In this document: positions 48,581 through 56,598 of the stretch, one piece after another | How positions within the stretch are numbered: the first letter of the stretch is position 1 | Layout: every line of letters starts with the position of its first letter | Assembly: GCA_036389335.1 (NCBI GenBank) | Contig: DASVQC010000072.1 | Span: 1 to 64,000 of the forward strand | From: JAIVGV01 sp036389335 | Lineage (GTDB): Bacteria > Acidobacteriota > Blastocatellia > Pyrinomonadales > Pyrinomonadaceae | DNA length: 64,000 nt | Reading direction: 5' to 3' | The notes under the pieces: generated by a model | The model's input: the letters and a program-made list of their open reading frames with translations, nothing else | Told to the model about the DNA's origin: nothing | Database searches by the model: none | Translations under genes and position numbers: made by a program

Positions 48581-51373
48581 ATGGACAATACGAGACTACA
48601 TTCACGAGAACTGGCTCACATGTTAAGTGTTGCCACATCCGTCTTCGGACGAGACGGTCAGTTCCGTGACTACCGCCTTCCTCAAACCGCCACAAGGATA
48701 GCTATGAACCCAGTCTCCGTTCATGCGCTTTGGACGCGAGACGAGCTACGCCCGCGTTGGAACAACTTGGCTGCCGTCGCCGATGTTGTTAGCGACGACC
48801 GCACCGTTAGCTGGTGGGAGCAACTTGTCGCTGGGCTGTCCATCCCTCTCGCGTTACTAATAGAGTCCGGCAGATACCTGCTCCTCTCGTTTAAGGCACA
48901 AGAGGCGCGGATCACACCGGTTTTCGCGGAGCAGTTGCGCGCCGAACTGGAGACGCGCCGGGACGAGCTTTTCGCTCCCCGCGCGCTAGGTAGACTTCGC
49001 ACCAATCAATTGCTTTTCGCAGATCTAGAAGAGACGGTTTCCGAGCGGGGATTTACCTTCTTGAGCCGGCAACGTACCACGCTTGAGAAGGCGCTAAAGG
49101 AAGCGGTAGCGAGCGCCAGTTCTGCCGAGTCAGAGCAAAGGCATAAGTCTAGAAAAGCACAGTTTTCTCATATAGCCGAACCCTCCGTGTACGAAACTGT
49201 CTTATCCGTGGCCACGGCTTACTTGGCGGCACGCATTTTGGAAGATAAAGGGTTCTTCGGCCCGAATCGACTTCCAACAAATGATCCAGAAAAGTTGCTG
49301 AAAGAAACCGTCTCCAAGAGGAACGGCTTCTTCAGAAAAGTGCTTGACGAAAATCTCCCCAACCTAAGCACCGCCGCCCAGCAGTATTTAGCCCTCCATC
49401 TCGGTGCCAATGTCACGTTCTCACTCGTGGATCACCGCGACGTCGGGCATTTATATGAACAGGCATTGGTCTTCTTACAAAGTTCTTGGGCAAGCGAAGA
49501 AAAAGAAGCTAAACAGGGACCGTTATTGGATCTTCAGCGACACTACACCCCGGTGGCGATAGCCGACAAAATGTTGGACTTTCTACCGCTTGAGAGGTTA
49601 CGCCCCGATGAGCGTAAGGTAATCGATTTAGCCCACGGCTCTGGTAGCCTGTTGTTGTCCGCTACACGTCGCCTGTCCTCGATGCCGGATATTCCGACAG
49701 GTAGCGACCGGGCTAAATACCTGAAGAGTAGCGTGGCGGGCAACGACATAGACGGGTTGGCAGCTTTAGTAACCAGGCTTCGGTACATCTTGGCGCAGGA
49801 GTCTGTAGGACGCGAAGAAATCTTTCCGACACCAACTCACTTAGCAAAACAAGACTACACAAGTTACACAAAAGGGAGACTACCTATACGCGCGCGTGTC
49901 TGGACGGCTAACCCGCCATTCGCCGAAGACGAAGGAACTCAGCGCGCGTTCAAGTTTGTGGAAATGGTTACCGAGTGGATGGAGGATGGGGACCAGTTCG
50001 CCTTTATTCTTCCCCAGTCTTTCCTGAGTGGAACTACTTACGGCGCGCCGAATGTCCGTCAAGCGCTATCCAGAAAGGCTAACATACTGGAGACTTGGCA
50101 ACTGCCCGAAGGTGTGGTGGGGCTCTCAGCCTTGCAACAAGTGTGCGTCGTACTAGGAGTCGTCGGACTTCACAACCGCAACAACACTATCGCAAGGGCG
50201 ATCATTTCACGTAGAAATAAGGCATACGTCAGAGACGAAGGTTTCCTGGGAACGTCTTGGGTAGCCGACACGCCTGTGGAAACAGACGACTGGGGTCATT
50301 TACTCGCCCCCAAGGTAAGGCTCTCGGTCCCAACAGTCGAGCTGGGAGAAATGTATTACGTCTTCACCGGAGTGAACCCGGACTTTCAATACCCGCCCGT
50401 CCCGACCAAACCTAAAGGCGTACCTTGTAAGAGGTATTGGCGGCTCAATTGGAGGGAGCAAGGTAGGCTATGGGCGGACCCGGAAAGAGTTGACCCGGAT
50501 GAGCGATACATAAGATATGGGAAGGAGTATCTAGAGGGGGCACGGCTGAAGAATGCACCTCTCTTCGACAAGATGAAGTTATTCGTGGCTCATAGCATGA
50601 ATCGTGACACGAAGGACCCGCTCGCCGCACATCTTGACACAACCGGGTTGTGCCCAAATGTGCACGTCTTCTGCATCTGTTCTCGTTTGGCTGCCAACAA
50701 GCCTGTTAACTCCCAAGCTACCTCCCGAACATGGAGGCAGCTAGTGGAGAAGGAGAAGCTCTTGTGGCTATTAGGGATCTTAAGTTCACAAACTGCCCGC
50801 GACATTTCATTCGGGGGCAGGGAGCCGAGACACCTCCCCGCCGTAGAGCTAAAAAAGTTTCCGCTACCTGCACGCATCGACTCTAAAATAATTAGAATAA
50901 CGGAGAGAATTATTCTGAGGGATCAGGCGCGGGAAGAGATTAGTTTCCCAGACCCATTACGCCAGGAACTTGACCATGTTGTTGCTGACTCATACGGCAA
51001 CCCCGCTCCATTAAATGTCAATATTACCGACTCTTCCCATCAGATTGTGGAGTTGAAAGACGAAAGGAAGCACCATGCGGTGATAGTCACCGGCCAAGTG
51101 CTGCGCATAAATTCTCAAAGAAATAAGGTTCACCTATACTTGGACGGCATCGCTGACGACAAGCAAGAAGCTTGGCTCCCGATGCCCCAGCAGATGCCGA
51201 GCTGGGCTCTGGATGGCGAGGTCTTCACCGCTGACTTGAGTAGTGACGTCAGTACTTTCGCCGACCTGAGGAAGCGCCCGTGGGCGCTAAGGCGATTCAG
51301 GCATAGCCCTCGCCCGTACCTTTCCGCGACCGAACTCGAGCAGGAATTCATGACCGCAGCACAGAAAGAGTAA
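48581..51373 (+). CDS. N6-adenine DNA methylase
   Basis: A 930-residue protein. The central methylase has motif I VIDLAHGSGSLLLSA (about 347-361) and motif IV NPPF near residue 444, typical of gamma-class N6-adenine enzymes of the HsdM/Eco57I kind. The preceding 300 residues are helical (as in HsdM N-termini), and the last 300 may be a target-recognition domain. No restriction nuclease or HsdS is adjacent. It methylates adenine using S-adenosylmethionine; the sequence target is unknown. It is followed after 20 bases by an MBL gene, and an XRE gene precedes it. Confidence 0.8.
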   Translation: MDNTRLHSRELAHMLSVATSVFGRDGQFRDYRLPQTATRIAMNPVSVHALWTRDELRPRWNNLAAVADVVSDDRTVSWWEQLVAGLSIPLALLIESGRYLLLSFKAQEARITPVFAEQLRAELETRRDELFAPRALGRLRTNQLLFADLEETVSERGFTFLSRQRTTLEKALKEAVASASSAESEQRHKSRKAQFSHIAEPSVYETVLSVATAYLAARILEDKGFFGPNRLPTNDPEKLLKETVSKRNGFFRKVLDENLPNLSTAAQQYLALHLGANVTFSLVDHRDVGHLYEQALVFLQSSWASEEKEAKQGPLLDLQRHYTPVAIADKMLDFLPLERLRPDERKVIDLAHGSGSLLLSATRRLSSMPDIPTGSDRAKYLKSSVAGNDIDGLAALVTRLRYILAQESVGREEIFPTPTHLAKQDYTSYTKGRLPIRARVWTANPPFAEDEGTQRAFKFVEMVTEWMEDGDQFAFILPQSFLSGTTYGAPNVRQALSRKANILETWQLPEGVVGLSALQQVCVVLGVVGLHNRNNTIARAIISRRNKAYVRDEGFLGTSWVADTPVETDDWGHLLAPKVRLSVPTVELGEMYYVFTGVNPDFQYPPVPTKPKGVPCKRYWRLNWREQGRLWADPERVDPDERYIRYGKEYLEGARLKNAPLFDKMKLFVAHSMNRDTKDPLAAHLDTTGLCPNVHVFCICSRLAANKPVNSQATSRTWRQLVEKEKLLWLLGILSSQTARDISFGGREPRHLPAVELKKFPLPARIDSKIIRITERIILRDQAREEISFPDPLRQELDHVVADSYGNPAPLNVNITDSSHQIVELKDERKHHAVIVTGQVLRINSQRNKVHLYLDGIADDKQEAWLPMPQQMPSWALDGEVFTADLSSDVSTFADLRKRPWALRRFRHSPRPYLSATELEQEFMTAAQKE

Positions 51374-51393
51374 CCTCACAGGTTGTAAAACGT

Positions 51394-52431
51394 ATGGCAT
51401 GCGAAATCACCTTCCTCGCCGTCGGCAATGCCGATAGTATCGTGATTTGCCCCGACGCTGACCCCGCGATTGTTGTTGATCTCCCCTTACCTCGTGCCGT
51501 AACAGACTGTCTTCTGCTAAGAAGCAGACTAAGCATAGGATGCATTCTGGTTACCCATGCCCACAGGGATCATTTCGTCCCGCTAACGAAGTTTGTTAGC
51601 TTCTTGGAACAGTGGCACGCTAAGGGGGGATCGGTAGAGAAGGTGGTGACGGGGCTGGAGGTTTTTACCGATGCGTTTGAAGAACTAAGAACACTCAATC
51701 CTAGTTCCCCAGCCTATAAGAGGCTCCGTCATGCCCTTGATAACCTCTCGATCTTAAGAAAAGGGTCGATGCTCTTCACGGACGAAGGGCGCAATATTAC
51801 ACCTACATACAACCGTGGGAAATTAGAGATCACGATAATTCACCCTGAAACAATCTTCTTCGCCGACCATCGTTCAAGATTCCCCCGCCGTCATAATGAG
51901 CGGTCTTTGGTACTGCGCATTAGCTACGGAGACTTCGCAGCCATACTGCTCGCAGATTTAGAGGGCGAAGGTATATCCGAATGTTTGGACACCTGCGCCG
52001 AGGAGGAACTGCGGGCTAATCTGGTCAAGTTCCCGCACCACGGAGCGTGGACGAAGAACGGCTCCGAGCTTGAAAAGCTACTACGCAAGATTGACGCCGA
52101 ATTGGCAGTTCTCTCTGTCGGTAGCACTAATACTTACGGACATGTCGTCCCGGAGACGTTCCGCATGCTCCTCGGGTTGGTTAGAGACCCAACCGCCAGA
52201 CTGAGGTCATTCCTTTGCACGGAGGTGACACGTACCTGCACACACTCGTCCGCCCATCGTGCTGGGATGGGCAAGAAAGGGCTCACTTCCCGTCTTCCCT
52301 GCGCAGGTAATATCGTAATCAGCGGTGATGAGACCGGACATTTAGAGATTACTGCACCTTTGCCGGCTGATCATGCTAAAACGATCGGTGGTTTGAAATA
52401 CGCAGCTTGCGAAGGGCGGACCGATATTTGA
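51394..52431 (+). CDS. ComEC-like MBL-fold hydrolase without membrane domain
   Basis: A 345-residue soluble protein with THAHRDHF (HxHxDH), an LLADLEG Asp, KFPHHGAW His and the ComEC ending LSVGSTNTYGHV. In ComEC this domain sits behind a DNA channel and is thought to degrade one strand; here it stands alone. It is 20 bases downstream of a DNA methylase gene, which suggests nuclease or phosphodiesterase action on unmethylated DNA, an inference. A small hairpin (52,557-52,575) follows in the 248-base gap to tniQ. Confidence 0.75.
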   Translation: MACEITFLAVGNADSIVICPDADPAIVVDLPLPRAVTDCLLLRSRLSIGCILVTHAHRDHFVPLTKFVSFLEQWHAKGGSVEKVVTGLEVFTDAFEELRTLNPSSPAYKRLRHALDNLSILRKGSMLFTDEGRNITPTYNRGKLEITIIHPETIFFADHRSRFPRRHNERSLVLRISYGDFAAILLADLEGEGISECLDTCAEEELRANLVKFPHHGAWTKNGSELEKLLRKIDAELAVLSVGSTNTYGHVVPETFRMLLGLVRDPTARLRSFLCTEVTRTCTHSSAHRAGMGKKGLTSRLPCAGNIVISGDETGHLEITAPLPADHAKTIGGLKYAACEGRTDI

Positions 52432-52556
52432 ATCGTATCTATAAAAGCAGGAACATATTCGAGTCTAGCACCCTACGTGGGATCGATGACGCGTAATGAA
52501 CATCAAGCATCTTATCTTCGCGAGTGATGGAGGATCTGCTAGAGCTTACATTATGT

Positions 52557-52575
52557 GTCCGGAATTTTACCGGAC
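52557..52575. terminator. GTCCGG hairpin
   Basis: GTCCGG (52,557-52,562) and CCGGAC (52,570-52,575) pair around a 7-base AT-rich loop. There is no long U-tract. Possibly terminates the MBL transcript before tniQ. Confidence 0.4.
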
Positions 52576-52679
52576 GCGTATTTAAGGTGCCCACCCGAAC
52601 TCATTCTTAAAGGTCTTCACCGCATTTTACGGAACTCCGGGCCGATGCGGTCGGCCAAGGGGCGCGTGCGTAACACACG

Positions 52680-54446
52680 ATGCTGACCCACGGGCTGACG
52701 ATTAGCGAGGCTCCCGCGGACTTTCCGCCGTCGCTGCCGCCGCGCAGCAGGCTCTTCCATCTAGAGCCGGTCGGCGTAGGCACGCCTTACGTCGAGTCTC
52801 TGTCAGGGTATGTCTCGCGCCTAGCGGAGAAGCATTCGACCACGCTTTACTATCTGTTCTCGATAGAGGTAGCACCGCTTATCAACAAGCCGGGGACGAT
52901 CAGCCGGCGCGTTAGTTTCGCCAGTTTCGCCAAGGCCGTAAACGGGTTGGGGGCTATCGCTGCCGACCTCGTCGACGTCTTCGAGAAGCTGACCCTCCGC
53001 AACGACCTCACGTACACGACGATGCTGCCTTGGGCAAAGGCGACTTCTTCAAAGAGCCTAACCAGAGAGACGCGCGCATGGTGTCCCGTGTGTTACGAGG
53101 AATGCGTCGCCAGCAGGAGTAAGGTGTACGACCAACTCCTGTGGACAATTCAGAGTGTGACGGCCTGCGCGAAACATGAGCAACTGTTGGAGCATAGGTG
53201 CCCACACTGCGGTAAGCGGCAACATATCCTGAGTCACCGCTCCCGACCCGAGTTCTGCTCCAGATGTCGGGGTTGGCTCGGGAGTAAGCCGAGCCACAGC
53301 ACTCAAGTGGGTAAGCTTAAGTTCAGCGAGCCGACCGAGGAAGAAATAAGGATCGCGGAAGAAGTCGGGAAATTACTCGCAGCCGCCCCCAATTATGCGT
53401 CATCCGCAGTAACCTTGAATTTCACGGAAAATTTATGGGCTTACGTCGAGACGATGTTCATGGGAAGAGGCAGACCGTCTCAGATGGAACTCCCCGCGGG
53501 CAGGCATGCCATAAGGTGTTGGGTCAGAGGATCGCAAACACCGAGTTTGCCTCTCCTGCTGAAGACATGCTTGGCCCTAGAGATATCTCCGGTCGATCTA
53601 TTACGGAAGAGTAGTGACGATAAATCGAAGTATCCGATTGATGTCCCCACACCTGAGGAGCGGGTGACGATTTGCCGGGCTGCTACGGGCGACGATGGGG
53701 CGGACAGCTCGCGGATAAACTGGAAGGATCCGGAAAGCTTGGCGCGCATAGAAGGGAGATTGCGTGACGCGCTTAGCGAAAAACCACCCTCCTCGCTCAC
53801 TAGGATTGCGAAAGAGCTAAAATGTACTAGAGGTACGCTGAGAAAAAAGTTTCCCGAATTGGCGGCCCAAGTGGCCGAAAGGGCGGACGTTTACTACCGT
53901 CCTTCGATAAGTATCGAGAGGGTGTCGGAGCTGCTCCGGGCTGCGTTGAATGAGAATCCGCCTCCGTCTCTGCAAGAAGTTTCCCGGCGGCTGGGGAAGG
54001 GGGGATCGACTGTCACGCTCCATAAAAAGTTTCCTGAAGAGAGCCGTGTGATCATCGAAAGATATTGTGCACATCACAAGAGGCGGCTGGACGATGAAAG
54101 TATCGAGAAGAAACTGCGCGCGGCTCTGGAAATAGTTCCACCGCCCTCCATGCCGGAAGTTTCCCGCGATATGGGAGTAAGCAGACCGACTCTCCTCAGT
54201 AAATTCCCCGAACTGTATAAAGCGGTTTCAAATCGGTTCGCGGTTTATCGTCGTGAGGAAGACGCGCGGAAGAGGGAGAATGCTAGGTCAGAAATAAAGA
54301 CTATCTGTGAGCAGGCCTTACGAGAGGGCGTATACCCGAGTGATGCATTGGTTAGATCGCAACTGTCTATCCCGTGTCAGTCTGAAGCGTTATCAAAAAT
54401 TCGCCGCGAGGTACTTGCTAAGTCGGGAGTCATCGAACATTTTTAG
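52680..54446 (+). CDS. tniQ: TniQ/TnsD-family target-selection protein
   Basis: A 588-residue protein with the TniQ opening (VGVGTPYVESLSGYVSRLAEKH) and its zinc-binding region, C135-x2-C138, C163-x2-H166, C174-x2-C177 and C193-x2-C196. The C-terminus has three tandem helix-turn-helix repeats (about 360-530) with the shared pattern LRxAL-x5-PPS-x3-[VI]-x11-L-x-KFPE. TnsD/TniQ proteins choose the insertion site and recruit TnsC and TnsB. The added HTH repeats indicate binding to a specific DNA site, as TnsD does in Tn7. It lies 8 kb from tnsAB on the same strand, an unusual distance. Confidence 0.9.
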   Translation: MLTHGLTISEAPADFPPSLPPRSRLFHLEPVGVGTPYVESLSGYVSRLAEKHSTTLYYLFSIEVAPLINKPGTISRRVSFASFAKAVNGLGAIAADLVDVFEKLTLRNDLTYTTMLPWAKATSSKSLTRETRAWCPVCYEECVASRSKVYDQLLWTIQSVTACAKHEQLLEHRCPHCGKRQHILSHRSRPEFCSRCRGWLGSKPSHSTQVGKLKFSEPTEEEIRIAEEVGKLLAAAPNYASSAVTLNFTENLWAYVETMFMGRGRPSQMELPAGRHAIRCWVRGSQTPSLPLLLKTCLALEISPVDLLRKSSDDKSKYPIDVPTPEERVTICRAATGDDGADSSRINWKDPESLARIEGRLRDALSEKPPSSLTRIAKELKCTRGTLRKKFPELAAQVAERADVYYRPSISIERVSELLRAALNENPPPSLQEVSRRLGKGGSTVTLHKKFPEESRVIIERYCAHHKRRLDDESIEKKLRAALEIVPPPSMPEVSRDMGVSRPTLLSKFPELYKAVSNRFAVYRREEDARKRENARSEIKTICEQALREGVYPSDALVRSQLSIPCQSEALSKIRREVLAKSGVIEHF

Positions 54447-54460
54447 CTGCTAGCTGCTAA

Positions 54461-54889
54461 CAGTCGCTATACAGGCACTATAACAACCTCGAGACTTACG
54501 GTTTCCTGGGATATGAGAGCCTGCGGGTTGAGCGGCGGACGTGGGATCTGGAGGCTATCCCCGGCCGCGAGGCTTTCGCCGACCCACGCTTCTGCGACGA
54601 CTTCTCGAGGACCTTCGAAGCGCGGGCGCAGGGGCGGGGCGACTGGCTCGCCCGGTACATGCTCGAGCAAGGGACGTGGACTACGCCTATCCTGTTACTG
54701 GAGAACCTTGACGGGGCTTTGGCCTACCCCGGCGGCGGGAAACTCAACCAGCCCTACCACCTGCTCGAAGGCCACCGCAGGCTTTCCTTCCTTAACGCCC
54801 TCCGACGGGGTGGACAGGCCCTTCCAAAGCACGACGTTTGGCTTGTACGCAAGTCGTCCCAACCAGAGTATTTCGGAGCCCACTGCTAA
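54461..54889 (+). pseudogene. 5'-truncated ParB-like remnant
   Basis: A frame open from 54,461 to a stop at 54,889 (142 codons) begins right after a TAA and has no upstream start codon except one ATG at 54,659. It reads as a real protein (GYESLRVERRTW, ILLLENLDG, YHLLEGHRRLSFLNALRRG) and resembles the ParB-like core where a conserved HxxxGHxR-type motif occurs. The front part is missing, just after the tniQ stop and a short TAGCTGC repeat. It looks like the debris of a past rearrangement. Confidence 0.5.
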
Positions 54890-55222
54890 TTAGCCGCCCA
54901 GCGGGAAGTCGAACTTTAATTCAGCAGTGCCGGTTTCCCGTCCGCGGGGCAGCTTCATCACTGTCCACTCGAGGATGCCCTCAACGACCTCCTCGCCACG
55001 CCTAGCAGCGTCCCCTGCGAAGTCGCCTCGGGTGAACCGGCCCTCGAAGCGGTAACTCACGCCCCGCGCCGCGGTAGTGTCAAACGGGAGATTCCCATGC
55101 TCGACGACCGCCCGGGTGAACCTGTAGGTGACCATCCTGTTCCCCCGCAGCATGCTGAGCGTGCCCAGGTAGACCGCGCCCACCCTGTGCAGCTCGATGT
55201 TCTGGAAGAGACCGCCGTCCAT
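54890..55222 (-). CDS. Uncharacterised 110-residue protein
   Basis: ATG at 55,222 gives 110 residues (MDGGLFQNIE...), beta-rich and with no recognised domain. It lies 26 bases downstream of the next gene on the same strand, so the two probably form an operon. The start has only weak ribosome-site support. Confidence 0.5.
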   Translation of the reverse strand: MDGGLFQNIELHRVGAVYLGTLSMLRGNRMVTYRFTRAVVEHGNLPFDTTAARGVSYRFEGRFTRGDFAGDAARRGEEVVEGILEWTVMKLPRGRETGTAELKFDFPLGG

Positions 55223-55248
55223 CTCAGGACGGAATGCGCGCAGGCGGG

Positions 55249-56472
55249 TTAGTCGTATTGGAATATGTCGTGGTCGAACGCCATAACTTGAGGCACTCCC
55301 CGATCGTGAAACCATTTGAATAGCTGCAGGTCCGGCGAGGCCGCTTTGTCCGCCCAAGTGAGTTGGGACTCGATTTTGTTTTCGAGCGCGACGCGCTCCG
55401 AAGCGGGCAGCGCTTCTACTAACCCGCGCTCCGGCGTTCTCCTCATCCCGGGCACCAGGAGCGTCTTGGCTTTTATGAAATTCCCTTCGATCACTGCCGG
55501 GCAGTAGCCGACCCGGTAGTAATATTTCTTCCGGGGGTCGAAGCTGTCCAGTATCTCTGCCAAGAACCTGTAGCTGACGAACCCTTCGGCGCACCGGTCG
55601 TACAGGGTGAAGCAGAGCCCCATCTCCGGGTTCGTACAGTCCTCGTAGTAGGCGCAGTTGTCGACGAACGCGAAGGCGTCGCCGGATCCGGAGAACGTCC
55701 TCCAGTCACCCACGGTGCGCCCGCAAATCCTCTCCAGCGCGTGCCGGCTGAAAGACACGACCCTCGCCGCCCCGTCGACTCCGCAGGCCAGCTTGGGCTC
55801 CCGGTGTGAATAGTAACTGCGGGAGCCGCCCGCCTGGTGAGTTAAGAGGGATCTAAACCGGACCGTAATTTGATTGTCGGCCGGCTGCCCGAATAACACG
55901 TCCAGGCAGCGGTAAGGGACGACCCAATCCGGCGGCAGCCGCCCTTGAATTACCTCTCCCAGCGAGAGGGCTATGACGGGGAACGCTCGAGGCTGATTGG
56001 TCTGCTCTGCCAGCGACTGCGTCACTCCGACGGCCCCGGGAAAGCCAGACTCCCTCGCGATGTGGAAGAACGTTTGTTGCGCCGGGGGCAGCAAGCTCAT
56101 GTGCTCGCTGCGCACTTCTTCGACTACCTGTTTGAACCCGGCGTGATGTTCGCGGGGCAGGTTAGTTAAATCAGTAACGACCTCCGGGAATCTGTCTGCG
56201 GGCGAGTACGTGACACTTCCTTTCAGAGCCAGTATCTCTGTGGACAGCTTCTGGTTCTGCGCGGAGTCGAGGTTGACGCCGAACGTGACCACCGCCACGC
56301 GCTCTGCCGCGCCCGTTTGAACGATTCGCTCGAGCCGGTCACGCCCGTAAAACACGACCTGCTCTCCGGACTCAGGATCTATCCCTAGAACGATGTCGGC
56401 CCTGCGGATACAGTCGCGGAGGTCGGGCAGGGCCACGGAATCGATTGGGACTGGTTCTGGCGACTGTACCAA
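55249..56472 (-). CDS. Uncharacterised 407-residue protein
   Basis: A 407-residue soluble protein with TTG start at 56,472 behind CCGGAGC. No family recognised. About 14 cysteines, many in the C-terminal half (CAYYEDC, MGLCFTLYDRC, GYCPAVI). It forms an apparent two-gene operon with the 110-residue protein. It may act with the TIR-like gene 126 bases upstream, but this is only position. Confidence 0.6.
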   Translation of the reverse strand: MVQSPEPVPIDSVALPDLRDCIRRADIVLGIDPESGEQVVFYGRDRLERIVQTGAAERVAVVTFGVNLDSAQNQKLSTEILALKGSVTYSPADRFPEVVTDLTNLPREHHAGFKQVVEEVRSEHMSLLPPAQQTFFHIARESGFPGAVGVTQSLAEQTNQPRAFPVIALSLGEVIQGRLPPDWVVPYRCLDVLFGQPADNQITVRFRSLLTHQAGGSRSYYSHREPKLACGVDGAARVVSFSRHALERICGRTVGDWRTFSGSGDAFAFVDNCAYYEDCTNPEMGLCFTLYDRCAEGFVSYRFLAEILDSFDPRKKYYYRVGYCPAVIEGNFIKAKTLLVPGMRRTPERGLVEALPASERVALENKIESQLTWADKAASPDLQLFKWFHDRGVPQVMAFDHDIFQYD

Positions 56473-56598
56473 GATTAGCTCCGGTGAGGGCGACGTTCCG
56501 CTCTTTGACGATCAAATATACACCGACCCATGGCATCTCTCTTACGGCGCTTTGTAGGGAGCCGGCCTCTCGGGTCCAGGTCTCGGGGACCGTTTATT

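Noticed and set aside
50690..50705. Reverse copy of the TnsB core (CTGCCAACAAG) inside the methylase
   Set aside because: Single chance-length match within a coding region, without neighbouring copies.
52557..52575. IS-end-like GTCCGG palindrome
   Set aside because: No transposase or partner end nearby, so it was treated as a hairpin only.
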